DNA of 64,000 nucleotides. Origin: Thioalkalivibrio thiocyanoxidans ARh2. GTDB taxonomy: Bacteria; Pseudomonadota; Gammaproteobacteria; Ectothiorhodospirales; Ectothiorhodospiraceae. This document shows positions 56,554 through 64,000 of this stretch, in pieces; the stretch's first letter is position 1; every line of letters starts with the position of its first letter. The position numbers were made by a program, and so were the translations under genes. The notes beneath the pieces are model-generated. The model did no database searches and had not been told where the DNA came from. It worked only from the letters and a program-made list of their open reading frames with translations. The stretch is from the NCBI RefSeq assembly GCF_000385215.1, contig NZ_ARQK01000059.1:62001-126000 (forward strand). The letters are read 5' to 3'.

Positions 56554-57378
56554 ATGGCGGATCCGCGGTGCCCGCAGGTGTATCTGGTGTCCGACGGGAC
56601 CGGGATTACCGCGGAGACGCTGGCGCGTTCGCTGTTCACCCAGTTCCCGGACCTGGACCCGGCCTGGCATCGGCTGCCATTCGTGCAGACCCCGGGTCGG
56701 CTGTCCAGCGTGTTCGCGCGGATCGGGGCCGGGCCGCAGCCGGCGGTGGTCGTGGCCACCCTGGCCAATGCCGACCTGCGCCAGGATCTGCGCCACAGCC
56801 CCGTCCCGGTCATCGACGTGTTCGGGGAGCAGGTCGGGCGGCTGGAGGAGGTGCTCGGGGTCACCGCCCAGCCGGTATCCGGGCGGGCCCACGGCATGGG
56901 GGACGTGACGCGCTACGATCGCCGTATCGAGGCCCTGAACTACACGCTGTCGCATGACGACGGCCTGTCCACCCAGGATCTTTCCGTGGCCGATGTGGTG
57001 CTGCTGGGTGCGTCGCGTTCGGGCAAGACGCCCACCAGCCTCTACCTGGCAATGAACTACGGCCTGTTCGCGGCCAACTACCCGCTGGTGCCGGAGGACC
57101 TGGGTCAGGACGACACTCCGCATATGCCGCGCAGCCTGCGGGGCCTGGGCGGGCGCCTGGTCGGGCTGACCATCACCCCCCAGCGGCTGTCCCAGATCCG
57201 CGAGGGCCGCCGTCCCGGGAGCCAGTACGCAAGCCTCGGCCAGTGCCGCGCGGAATGTGCCGCGATCCAGGAATTTCTGGAGATCTGGAACATCCCTCAC
57301 CTGGACGTTACCGAGCTCTCCATTGAAGAGATCGCGACCCAGGTGCGCGATACCCTGGACCGGATTCGAGGTACCTGA
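56554..57378 (+). CDS. ppsR: Phosphoenolpyruvate synthase regulatory protein (PSRP)
   Basis: It is a bifunctional kinase/pyrophosphorylase that switches PpsA off and on by ADP-dependent phosphorylation of the active-site region. The 274 residues match the DUF299 family: VYLVSDGTGITAETLARSL, the P-loop-like LGASRSGKTPTSLYLA, and the nearby NYPLVPEDL. In E. coli the two genes are divergent; here they are an operon with a 3-bp gap, which fixes their stoichiometry at the transcript level. Confidence 0.94.
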   Translation: MADPRCPQVYLVSDGTGITAETLARSLFTQFPDLDPAWHRLPFVQTPGRLSSVFARIGAGPQPAVVVATLANADLRQDLRHSPVPVIDVFGEQVGRLEEVLGVTAQPVSGRAHGMGDVTRYDRRIEALNYTLSHDDGLSTQDLSVADVVLLGASRSGKTPTSLYLAMNYGLFAANYPLVPEDLGQDDTPHMPRSLRGLGGRLVGLTITPQRLSQIREGRRPGSQYASLGQCRAECAAIQEFLEIWNIPHLDVTELSIEEIATQVRDTLDRIRGT

Positions 57379-57484
57379 CCGGGTGCCCGAGAACACTTGA
57401 CTCAATCTGCGTCTGTCTTGGCATCCCGCCGGGCATGCCCGAGAATGTCGCCGACTTCCCGTCGAACTGCCGCAAGGAGCCCGC

Positions 57485-58048
57485 ATGACTGCCGCCGGAC
57501 CCGGACAAGAGATTGCCATCTTCCTGATCAGCGTCATCTTCGGGATCTACATCATCCTGTTGATCCTGCGTACGATCTTCGGGCTGGTGCGGGCGGAATA
57601 CCACAACCCGATCTCGCAGACGATCGTGATGCTGACCGACCCGCCGCTAAGAATCCTGCGGCGGGTGATCCCTTCGGTCGGGCGGTTCGATCTGGCCGCG
57701 ATCGTGCTGATTATCGTGCTCAAGTGCATCGAACTCTGGCTGCGTGCCGCGATTCTCGGGGCGGATGTGGGGCTGGGCGTGATCTTCTACGTCGCCATCC
57801 GCGAGGTGCTGACCACCGTGATCTGGGTATTCATGATCGCCCTGATCATCGAGGTCGTGATGAGCTGGATCCAGGCGGGTGGTGGAGGCGGGGGACATAA
57901 CCCCATCCTGCGCCTGGCCGCCGACGTCAATCGGCCCATCCTTGGTCCTCTGCGCCGGACGCTGCCGCAGGCCGGCGCAATTGATTTTTCCCCGATGGTT
58001 GCACTGGTGGGTTTGTACATCCTGCTGATTCTGGTGCGCTCTTTCTGA
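57485..58048 (+). CDS. YggT family membrane protein
   Basis: The 187-residue protein contains two YggT repeats: residues 10-70 (IILLILRTIFGLVR, NPISQTIVMLTDPPLRILRR) and 105-187 (ALIIEVVMSWIQ, NPILRLAADVNRPILGPLRR). Both show the N-P-I ... P-x-R signature between helices. YggT proteins are inner-membrane proteins of unknown function, linked to osmotic shock tolerance or division. An AAGGAG site precedes the ATG. It stands 106 bp downstream of ppsR and may be a separate unit. Confidence 0.92.
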   Translation: MTAAGPGQEIAIFLISVIFGIYIILLILRTIFGLVRAEYHNPISQTIVMLTDPPLRILRRVIPSVGRFDLAAIVLIIVLKCIELWLRAAILGADVGLGVIFYVAIREVLTTVIWVFMIALIIEVVMSWIQAGGGGGGHNPILRLAADVNRPILGPLRRTLPQAGAIDFSPMVALVGLYILLILVRSF

Positions 58049-58191
58049 TCCAGATCAACCGGGCCCGGAAACCCTCTTCTTTTGCCGGTTTCATCTGCAC
58101 GAAAAGGCGCTAGACTCGAGGACAGGGGGTGGTGTCAGCCTCATGCCGGCGGCACCGCCCTCGCCTACCCTGAACGGCAGAGGAGTTAGCC

Positions 58192-58644
58192 ATGGCAAGA
58201 GTGCATCGGGTCATCACCGGCTTCATCGTCGCTTTGGCGGCGGTTGCCCTCGGCAGCTCGATGGCGTCCGCCAGCGAGGCGGAATTCGACAACTACGTGG
58301 TGTACTACAACGTCATCAACACGACCTTCCTTTCCCCCGAGGTCGCTCAGGCCTACGACGTGCGCCGCAGCGCCAACCGCGCGATGGTCAACGTGACCGT
58401 AATGGAGCGCACCAATGACGGCCTGAAGGCTGTGTCCGCGGATCTCAGTGGTACCGCGACCAACATGCAAGACCAGATGCGCAGTCTGCGCTTCCGGGAA
58501 GTCCAGGATGGCGACGCCATCTATCAGCTTTCCGAGGTGACCGTTCGCCGCGGCGAGACGCTCGAGTTCGAGCTCGAGGTAACGCCGGAAGGCAGCGAGC
58601 GGGCCCTGCCCATCAGCTTCAGCCGCGAGTTCTTCGCCGACTGA
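58192..58644 (+). CDS. DUF4426 secreted protein
   Basis: The 150-residue protein has a signal peptide (residues 1-28, ending SMASA). The DUF4426 core runs YNVINTTFLSPEVAQAYDVRRSANRAMVNVTV, followed by a beta-rich half ending FSREFFAD. The family is periplasmic, of unknown role, and often follows yggT, as here. A TAGACT about 75 bases upstream may serve as a promoter element, but the -35 is unclear. A bidirectional terminator follows. Confidence 0.85.
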   Translation: MARVHRVITGFIVALAAVALGSSMASASEAEFDNYVVYYNVINTTFLSPEVAQAYDVRRSANRAMVNVTVMERTNDGLKAVSADLSGTATNMQDQMRSLRFREVQDGDAIYQLSEVTVRRGETLEFELEVTPEGSERALPISFSREFFAD

Positions 58645-58656
58645 GGTCCATTCGTA

Positions 58657-58676
58657 CCCCCGCCGGGAGGCGGGGG
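58657..58676. terminator. Terminator between convergent DUF4426 and TauE/SafE genes
   Basis: A perfect 8-bp stem CCCCCGCC/GGCGGGGG with a GGGA loop lies in the 32-bp gap between two convergent stops. On the plus strand TTACAT follows; on the minus strand a short GGTACGAA. It probably works in both directions, mainly through stem strength. Confidence 0.65.
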
Positions 58677-59348
58677 TTACATCGTCAGCCGCAGCAGCAT
58701 CCACCCGCCGTAGAGCAGGATCGTGGCCCCGGCCAGGGCGCGAACCCAGCGCTGTTGCACGAATGCGGCCATGCGCGCCGCGAAGACCCCCATCAGCAAC
58801 AGATTCGGCAGCGTGCCCAGGGCGAAGGCCGCCATCAGCAGGGCGCCCTCGGTGGCCCCTCCGGCGCTGAGCGACCAGGCCAGCACGCTGTAGACCAGCC
58901 CGCAGGGCAGCCAGCCCCAGAGCCCGCCCACCAGCAGTGCCTGTCCGGCATGCCGCACTGGCAGAAACCGCCGACCGAGGGGTTCGATGCGACGCCACAC
59001 CACACCACCCGCCTGCTCCAGACGCGCCAGGACCGGCCACCAGCCACCGATGTACAGTCCCAACAGGACCAGGAAGACTGCGGCAATCCCCTGCAGGATT
59101 GCCTGCCCGGCCGGCAGGCCGCCCAGCAGGGTGGCCCCCAGCCAGCCGGCCAGGGCGCCGGCGATCACGTAGCTGCCCATGCGCCCCAGGTTGTAGGCCA
59201 GGAGCAGGTCGAATCCCGGACCCCGGCGACCGTGCCCGAGCGAGATCGCGCCCACGATGCCACCGCACATCCCGAGGCAGTGAACGCCCCCCAGGATGCC
59301 CACAGCAAGGGCGGCGAGTAGTGTGCCCGGGTCGCCCATTACCGCCAC
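58677..59348 (-). CDS. TauE/SafE (DsbD_2-like) membrane protein
   Basis: The 223-residue protein has six or seven hydrophobic helices and the family motifs GGVHCLGMCGGIVGAISLG near the start and GLWGWLPCGLVYSVLAW later, each with a conserved cysteine or two. These Cys pairs are typical of the copper- or thiol-linked SafE/DsbD_2 group often found with cytochrome oxidase assembly genes. Sulfite export is the generic family label only. It sits 6 bp after the TerB gene on the same strand. Confidence 0.85.
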   Translation of the reverse strand: MAVMGDPGTLLAALAVGILGGVHCLGMCGGIVGAISLGHGRRGPGFDLLLAYNLGRMGSYVIAGALAGWLGATLLGGLPAGQAILQGIAAVFLVLLGLYIGGWWPVLARLEQAGGVVWRRIEPLGRRFLPVRHAGQALLVGGLWGWLPCGLVYSVLAWSLSAGGATEGALLMAAFALGTLPNLLLMGVFAARMAAFVQQRWVRALAGATILLYGGWMLLRLTM

Positions 59349-59354
59349 CCTCCA

Positions 59355-59828
59355 TCAGTCCGGATCGGCAGCATCGCCCAGGACCTCGTGCTTGGTGCGG
59401 ATGAATGTCGAATGCGGGACGTACAGGAGATCGGCCAGGTGCCGGATCACGGCCTCCTGGCGCTTGTGCAGGTCCTGGTTGGCCCACGCGGCGCGCCACA
59501 GTGCGCGCATGATGTCGGCTTTCTGGTTGGCGTCGAAGGCCGCGTTGACCTCGCGGGCCATCGGGTGGATGGATACGAGTTCGTCGCTCTTTTCGCGGGC
59601 GATCTCGAGCAGGCCATCGGCGGTATCCGCATCCAGTTCAAACAGCTCGATCAGGCTGGCGCGCACGGAGTCGAGTTCGACCTCGTGCAGTTCGAAGTCG
59701 GCGCGGCAGACCTCCATGATGAGCGCGGCGGCCGCGCGCTGCAGGCGCTGTTCGTCGTCGCCGGATTCGGTGTCGCTCAGATCCGTGCGCATCAGGCGCT
59801 GCCAGTGGCGGCGCAGCTCGTCGATCAT
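59355..59828 (-). CDS. TerB family tellurite-resistance-like protein
   Basis: The 157-residue helical protein matches TerB: LQRAAAALIMEVCRADFELH, DADTADGLLEIAREKSDEL, and KADIMRALWRAAWANQDLHKR. Two acidic clusters may bind metal. TerB is a cytoplasmic or membrane-associated stress protein; here it lies outside a ter cluster, as a stand-alone homologue, so tellurite resistance is not implied. It is divergent from the QueC-like gene and upstream of the TauE/SafE gene. Confidence 0.85.
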   Translation of the reverse strand: MIDELRRHWQRLMRTDLSDTESGDDEQRLQRAAAALIMEVCRADFELHEVELDSVRASLIELFELDADTADGLLEIAREKSDELVSIHPMAREVNAAFDANQKADIMRALWRAAWANQDLHKRQEAVIRHLADLLYVPHSTFIRTKHEVLGDAADPD

Positions 59829-59872
59829 CAGGGTTCCTTTCTGCGGGCGTGTGCTTTGCGTATGGTGCCCGA

Positions 59873-60526
59873 ATGGGCGCCACGGACAAGTACACGGGTG
59901 AATCGTCCCCGGATCTGCTCCTGCTGTCCGGGGGTATCGAGAGCAGCGCCCTGCTGGTGCAGCGGCATGTGCAGGGCCGACCGCTGCGCGGCATGTGGGT
60001 GGATTACGGCCAGCGCAATGCCGAGCGCGAGCGGGCTGCGATCCGCGCCCTGGGCGCGGACTATGGGGTCGAGCCCGTCGAGATGGATCTGCGCGCGCTG
60101 CGCCAGGCGTTTGCCAAACGCTCGGAGTGGGTCGCGCATGTGCCGCTGCCGCAGCGCAACCTGCTGGTACTGGCCCTGGCGGTCAATCTCGCGGAGCACC
60201 AGGGGGCGGGGCGCATCCTGCTCGCCCTCAATCGCGAGGACCAGGGGCATGGCCCGGGGTCGCGCCCGTCCTTTATCGGGCATCTCGCGGCGCTGGCGGA
60301 CGAGCTGGTGCCGGGGCTGGCGATCGAGGCCCCGCTGATCGCGCAGTCCAAGGCCGAGATCATCCGCAGCACCGATCCGTTGGGGATCGACTGGTCCCGC
60401 ACCTGGAGCTGCCTTCTGGCACAATCGCTTCACTGCGGGCGCTGCCCGCAGTGCCAGGCGCGCCGCGCAGCCTTTGCCGCGGCGGGCGTGCCCGATCCGA
60501 CTGACTATCGCGAACCGCCCCGATGA
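59873..60526 (+). CDS. QueC-like PP-loop enzyme (7-cyano-7-deazaguanine synthase family)
   Basis: The 217 residues have the PP-loop LLLSGGIESSALLV, where Glu replaces the usual Asp of SGGxDS, then VDYGQRNAERERAA, PLPQRNLLVLALAVN, and a C-terminal zinc-type set C-x8-C-x2-C-x2-C in WSCLLAQSLHCGRCPQCQ. QueC makes preQ0 for queuosine. The shorter length, the Glu substitution and the lack of queD or queE neighbours leave room for another adenylation-dependent role. The ATG follows a weak site; a start 24 bases earlier is possible. Its stop overlaps the next gene as ATGA. Confidence 0.75.
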   Translation: MGATDKYTGESSPDLLLLSGGIESSALLVQRHVQGRPLRGMWVDYGQRNAERERAAIRALGADYGVEPVEMDLRALRQAFAKRSEWVAHVPLPQRNLLVLALAVNLAEHQGAGRILLALNREDQGHGPGSRPSFIGHLAALADELVPGLAIEAPLIAQSKAEIIRSTDPLGIDWSRTWSCLLAQSLHCGRCPQCQARRAAFAAAGVPDPTDYREPPR

Positions 60527-60762
60527 CCGAACCCGCCCTTCCCAAGCATGTGATCGAGCGCCTGGAGATCGCCATTCTCACGGGCGAGACCCTGCAGCTG
60601 AACTGGGCCGAGCCCGACTCCAGTCAGGCCTGGTGGGGCAAGGTGACCCCGCGCGAGGTGCGCGAGGCGGACGGGTATCACTGGCTGGACGGCGAGTGCG
60701 AGGGGCGTGACGTACGGATCCGCCTGGATCTGATCCGCAACCTGCCGACCCCGGTCAAGTAG
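60523..60762 (+). CDS. Rof-like small protein (possible Rho-binding)
   Basis: The 79-residue protein reads HVIERLEIAILTGETLQLNW, then GKVTPREVREADGYHWLDGE and DVRIRLDLIRNLPTPV. This order and spacing resemble Rof: the E/RLE(L)AILxG helix, the middle strands and the final RLDxIxxL. It is translationally coupled to the QueC-like gene. If a real Rof paralogue, it is the second in the window, after the one next to rho. It could also be an unrelated SH3-like protein. The last 8 bp overlap the convergent yrfG gene. Confidence 0.5.
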   Translation: MTEPALPKHVIERLEIAILTGETLQLNWAEPDSSQAWWGKVTPREVREADGYHWLDGECEGRDVRIRLDLIRNLPTPVK

Positions 60763-61438
60763 CGGGGCGTTGCCCGCCCGGCAGCCCGGGTAGCAGATCG
60801 GCCAGTGATTCCAGCAGCAGGAAATCCCGCGAGTCCATCGGCTCCCCGCGTTCGTCCGGGTAGCGCATGCCGCGCAGCTCGGTCAGCCCCTGCCGGGCTG
60901 CGCTGGCCAGGGCCAGCAGGTTGTCGTCGACCAGCAGGGTGCGGGCCGGATCGTAGGGAGCGACACGCTGGAGGCGCTCCCAGAAATCGGTGTCTTCCTT
61001 CGCGCACTCGAGATCGTGCGCGGAGACGATCGTGTCCAGGTGGTCCCCGATTCGCGTGAGCTGGTGCTTGAAGTTGTAGACCTTCGGATGGGCGTTGGTC
61101 ACCAGGACACGCCGGCGGCCGGCGCGGGAGAGCGTGTCCAGCAACGCCTCGGCATGCGGCTTGATCGTGACGTGGTGCGCCAGTTCACGCTTCAGTCCCA
61201 GTACGTCCAGGCCGGTGAACCGGGTCCAGTGGTCCACGCAGTACCATTCGAGCTTGCCGCGCACGCGCTGCATCTCGTCTTCCAGACGCCGGCGGGCGCA
61301 TTCCGGGTCATCCGGCTGGCAGCGGATGTACTCGGCAGGGATCAGCTCGCGCCAGAAGCGGTTGTCGAAGTGCAGATCCAGCAGTGTGCCGTCCATGTCG
61401 AACAGCACCGTATCGATGCGCGACCAGTCGACATGCAC
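60755..61438 (-). CDS. yrfG: GMP/IMP nucleotidase YrfG (HAD family)
   Basis: The 227-residue HAD phosphatase has motif I DTVLFDMDGTLLDLHFDNRF, motif II VLVTNAHP, the lysine in LECAKEDTDF, and motif IV TLLVDDNLLAL. It dephosphorylates GMP and IMP. A GTG start (VHVDWSRID) with AGGA eight bases upstream matches the length and N-terminus of E. coli YrfG; an upstream ATG would add 58 residues. It is divergent from the secreted-protein gene, and with nudE and cysQ forms a nucleotide-salvage neighbourhood also seen in enterobacteria. Confidence 0.88.
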   Translation of the reverse strand: MHVDWSRIDTVLFDMDGTLLDLHFDNRFWRELIPAEYIRCQPDDPECARRRLEDEMQRVRGKLEWYCVDHWTRFTGLDVLGLKRELAHHVTIKPHAEALLDTLSRAGRRRVLVTNAHPKVYNFKHQLTRIGDHLDTIVSAHDLECAKEDTDFWERLQRVAPYDPARTLLVDDNLLALASAARQGLTELRGMRYPDERGEPMDSRDFLLLESLADLLPGLPGGQRPAT

Positions 61439-61518
61439 CGAAGATTCCTGCGGATTCGGATTTTTTTCGGGGTTTTTGGGGTCCACAGCGAACGGAACCT
61501 CAAAGGAGGTGAATTGCG

Positions 61519-62241
61519 ATGGCTTCCATAGTACCTGATTCCCGTATGGCCCCCGGTCCCCTGCTTCTGGCGCTGGTCTCCCTGGCGCTGTTGCCGCTCT
61601 CGGCGCAGGCAATGGACCCGGACGACCCCGATTACGATCCGCTCGAGGATGACAGCCTGTGGGGCGATACGGTATCGCCGGACGATACCCAGACGACCAG
61701 TCCGGAAATCAAGTTTTTGACCGAGGAGCCGGAGCAGGTGCCTCATCATCATCAGAATCAGATCACGCTGAGCCAGTCTTCGCTCGAGGACGGCTGGGTC
61801 GAGTTGCGCCAGTGCCACAACGACATCGCACCGATCCGGCGCATGGTCATTGCCTACAACGAACAGCGAATCGAGGACCTTCAGGTCGAATCCACCACCA
61901 ACATCGATCAGGCCGAGGCGCGGGGCGACCGTGTCGATCTGCGCGGTGTACACAAGGACTCCGAAGTCTGTGTCACTGCGCGCATGCGCGTGATCGAGCA
62001 CGAGGGTGATGGTGTCTACAAGATGGAGAACGGGCCTTTCGTGCGACGTTTCCTCGACGGCTACTTCCCCATGCGGGTCACCATAGCCGTAAACTGGGGG
62101 GATCTGGACCTGCGTCTGGAAGATACCGAGCCCGAGGCCCAGGAGGGTTTCGAGGTCGTCGAGTCCGACCATGGCATCATCCTGGACACCCTGTTCGAGG
62201 GCGAGCTGAGAACCCAGGTACGCCTGCGCAACGCTGAATGA
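61519..62241 (+). CDS. Secreted acidic protein of unknown function
   Basis: The 240-residue protein has a signal peptide (about residues 10-31, ending PLSAQA), then an acidic stretch (DPDDPDYDPLEDD), an HHH at about 76-78, and a predicted beta-rich domain with two cysteines (LRQCHNDIAP and DSEVCVTAR) that may form a disulfide. DGYFPMRVTIAVNWGDLDLR near the C-terminus is a clear strand pair. I do not recognise the family. An AAAGGAGGTG site supports the start. nudE follows 7 bp downstream and is probably in the same transcript. Confidence 0.7.
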   Translation: MASIVPDSRMAPGPLLLALVSLALLPLSAQAMDPDDPDYDPLEDDSLWGDTVSPDDTQTTSPEIKFLTEEPEQVPHHHQNQITLSQSSLEDGWVELRQCHNDIAPIRRMVIAYNEQRIEDLQVESTTNIDQAEARGDRVDLRGVHKDSEVCVTARMRVIEHEGDGVYKMENGPFVRRFLDGYFPMRVTIAVNWGDLDLRLEDTEPEAQEGFEVVESDHGIILDTLFEGELRTQVRLRNAE

Positions 62242-62248
62242 ACTGCCG

Positions 62249-62794
62249 ATGAGCCGACACAAACCGGATGTCCAGGGCCGCCGCACGGTGGCCCGCAGTC
62301 GGCTGTTCGAGGTCGAGGAGCTGGACCTCGAGTTCAGCAACGGGGCGCGCACCTGCTTCGAGCGCCTGATCAGCCGGGGTAACGGCGCGGTCATCGTCGC
62401 CCCGGTTCAGCCGGATCGCACCGTGCTGCTCATCCGCGAATACGCGGCGGGCACCCACCGCTACGAGCTCGGTCTGCCCAAGGGCCGGATCGAGGCCCGC
62501 GAGGACATCCTGGTGGCCGCGAACCGCGAGATCATGGAGGAGGTCGGGTATGGCGGTCACCGCCTGACCCATCTCGGCGCGCTGACCGTCGCGCCCGGTT
62601 ACATGTCCCACGAGACCCACCTGATTGTGGCGGAGGAGCTCTACCCCCAGCGTGCGGAGGGTGACGAGCCGGAAGCCATCGAAGTGGTCCCCTGGTCGCT
62701 CGACCGGCTGGGCGAGCTGGTCGCCCGCGAGGATTGCACCGAGGCGCGCTCCATCGCGGCGCTCTACATGGTGCGTGATTTTCTCGACGCCTGA
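62249..62794 (+). CDS. nudE: ADP compounds hydrolase NudE
   Basis: The 181-residue Nudix hydrolase has the Nudix box starting at GLPKGRIEAREDILVAAN and ending REIMEEVGYGG, preceded by LLIREYAAGTHRYEL and followed by VAPGYMSHETH. NudE cleaves ADP-ribose, NADH and Ap3A. The nudE-cysQ-yrfG grouping is the same as in E. coli and supports the call. It starts 7 bp after the secreted protein gene. Confidence 0.93.
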   Translation: MSRHKPDVQGRRTVARSRLFEVEELDLEFSNGARTCFERLISRGNGAVIVAPVQPDRTVLLIREYAAGTHRYELGLPKGRIEAREDILVAANREIMEEVGYGGHRLTHLGALTVAPGYMSHETHLIVAEELYPQRAEGDEPEAIEVVPWSLDRLGELVAREDCTEARSIAALYMVRDFLDA

Positions 62795-62851
62795 GCCGGG
62801 TTCTGCCAAGGTACGCGCATCCGGTACCAGTAGAACCACAAGGACGCCCCG

Positions 62852-63685
62852 ATGAACGAACCGCCCAGGGATGCGGCCCTGACCGCCCTGATGCAGGAAG
62901 TGGGTGGCCTGGCCGAGGATGCCGGCCACGCCATTCTCGAGATCTACGAGACCCGCTTTGCGGTCACCGAAAAGGACGACCGCTCCCCGCTGACGGAGGC
63001 CGACCTGGCCGCGCATCGCGTGATTGCACAGGGCCTGCGCGACATTGCGCCGGAGTGGCCCGTCCTGTCCGAAGAGGGGCAGGATGTCCCGTTCGAGCGC
63101 CGCAAGCAGTGGCGGACCTACTGGCTGATTGACCCCCTCGACGGTACCCGCGAGTTCGTCAAGCGCACGGGCGAGTTCACGGTGAACATTGCCCTGATCC
63201 ATGACCACGAGCCGCTGATGGGTGTGGTCTGGAGCCCGGTCCTGCAGCGTCTTTATGCGGGGCACGCGGGTGGTGGCGCCATCCGGCGCGATGGCATGGA
63301 GGCCCCGCGCACCATCGAGGTGGCGCGCGACCGTATCGACAGCGAACGGCCGCTGGTGGCCGGCAGCCGTTCGCACGGGGCCGAGCGACTCAAGGCTGTC
63401 CTGGAACGCCTGGGGCCGCACGAGCTGGTGAGCCTGGGCAGTTCGATGAAGCTCTGCATGGTGGCCGAGGGGGCCGCGGACATTTATCCGCGGCTGGGGC
63501 CGACCAGCGAGTGGGATACCGCCGCCGCGCACGCGGTCGTGAGGGCCGCGGGCGGGCATGTGACGGATCTCCATGGGCAGGAGCTTCGCTACAACACGAA
63601 GGAGAGCATGCTCAACCCCGAGTTTCTGGTCTGCGCTCGTGACCCGGCGCGCTGGCTGCGCCGCCTCGGCCTCCCCGACGACTAG
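62852..63685 (+). CDS. cysQ: 3'(2'),5'-bisphosphate nucleotidase CysQ
   Basis: It hydrolyses 3'-phosphoadenosine 5'-phosphate, the by-product of sulfate activation, to AMP. The 277-residue inositol-monophosphatase-type enzyme has DRSPLTEADLAAH, the metal-binding PVLSEEGQD, the DPLDGTREF motif and WDTAAAHAVVRAAGG. It is positioned after nudE with a 57-bp gap. In a sulfur-oxidising host it would also clear PAP formed in assimilation. Confidence 0.95.
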   Translation: MNEPPRDAALTALMQEVGGLAEDAGHAILEIYETRFAVTEKDDRSPLTEADLAAHRVIAQGLRDIAPEWPVLSEEGQDVPFERRKQWRTYWLIDPLDGTREFVKRTGEFTVNIALIHDHEPLMGVVWSPVLQRLYAGHAGGGAIRRDGMEAPRTIEVARDRIDSERPLVAGSRSHGAERLKAVLERLGPHELVSLGSSMKLCMVAEGAADIYPRLGPTSEWDTAAAHAVVRAAGGHVTDLHGQELRYNTKESMLNPEFLVCARDPARWLRRLGLPDD

Positions 63686-64000
63686 CCTTCTCCCGCGCGC
63701 CAGCTAGCGGGCCTTGATGTGCCCTGGTTGGCCCTCAACGTCGTTGAGGCTGGGCCTGGTTCGGCATCTGGAGTTTACGTGCCTTCGGTCCACCGCCTGC
63801 CAAGCGCTGTTTCGGCAGCGCGCCCCGAGTTACTTCTTTGCTCGTGCAAAGAAGTAACCAAGAAACACGCCCGGGATTCGCCCAGAACCTTGCTCCGGAC
63901 GCGCCAGGCCGGAGGCGCTGAAACTCGCTGCGCTCAGACAGTCAGCGCCTTCTCCTGGCCTGTCACGCCCTCCACAAGGGGCTCATATCGGGAGGGTAGG
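63686..64000. other. Non-coding right end with a repeat-like hairpin
   Basis: The last 315 bases hold no gene I can support. A perfect 13-bp hairpin, GTTACTTCTTTGC (63829-63841) and GCAAAGAAGTAAC (63846-63858) with a TCGT loop, followed by CAAGAAA, is the pattern of a repeat scattered through many proteobacterial genomes. It is followed by further GC-rich sequence with REP-like GGCGCTGAAACTCGCTGCGC. It could be the edge of a repeated or accessory element that continues beyond the window. Confidence 0.5.

Noticed and set aside
58082-58116. Sigma-70 promoter TTGCCG to TAGACT before DUF4426
   Set aside because: The spacing is 23 bases, too long for a normal promoter; only the -10-like element is plausible.

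Overview
The window is GC-rich, densely packed chromosomal DNA of a gammaproteobacterium. Several neighbourhoods follow the gammaproteobacterial order: trxA-rho divergent from rhlB, mutY-yggX, rph-rdgB-hemW, yrfG/nudE/cysQ, ppsA with its regulator, and tolC behind a PCMT-like gene. The gene set and the acidic exported proteins suggest a Chromatiales / Ectothiorhodospiraceae bacterium such as Thioalkalivibrio. That placement is inferred from remembered gene content, not from a search. No rRNA operon, prophage, CRISPR array or intact insertion sequence was seen. Three tRNA genes are present: Phe(GAA), Thr(CGT) and Gly(CCC).

Layout. 0-3 kb: a truncated PD-(D/E)XK-like gene and small genes of unknown role. 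3-11 kb: a proteostasis block (HPF/cold-shock fusion, Lon, Hsp20), a kinase-fold protein, a PRPP synthetase, CapA and peptide deformylase. 10.7-11.6 kb: a HigBA-like toxin-antitoxin module between intact def and a frameshifted def remnant beside tRNA-Phe. 11.6-16.5 kb: yggX, mutY, asmA and moaC/moaD/moaE. 16.7-19.8 kb: a second stress block (DegQ, CbpA, Hsp20) with a sigma-32-like promoter. 19.8-25.9 kb: yicC divergent from rph-rdgB-hemW-CPXCG-rof, with rof facing rho and trxA behind rho. 26-30 kb: rhlB, tRNAs, a cysteine-free Fur-family regulator, thiS-thiG and trmB. 30-39 kb: MFS transporter, metA coupled to a P-loop ATPase, a 288-bp fold-back MITE-like element, isochorismatase, tolC, PCMT, a 25-bp perfect inverted repeat, cca and an NAD(P)-binding protein. 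39-45 kb: aldehyde dehydrogenase, a PAS/GGDEF protein, HIRAN and ATP-grasp proteins. 45-51 kb: a zinc regulon (porin, znuA, znuC, znuB, WYL regulator, zur) with a perfect Zur-box palindrome. 51-54 kb: a retropepsin-like protease / inactive transglutaminase / glutamate-ligase operon. 54-64 kb: ppsA-ppsR, yggT, DUF4426, TauE/SafE, TerB, a QueC-like gene coupled to a second Rof-like gene, yrfG, a secreted protein, nudE and cysQ. A repeated-looking non-coding segment closes the window.

Three themes stand out. Protein quality control is represented twice, as Hsp20-Lon and as Hsp20-CbpA-DegQ. Rho and its binding partners are well represented: rho, rof, a second Rof-like gene and rhlB. Zinc homeostasis is laid out as one likely Zur-controlled run. 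Accessory DNA is limited to the toxin-antitoxin insertion, the MITE-like element and scattered REP-like palindromes.
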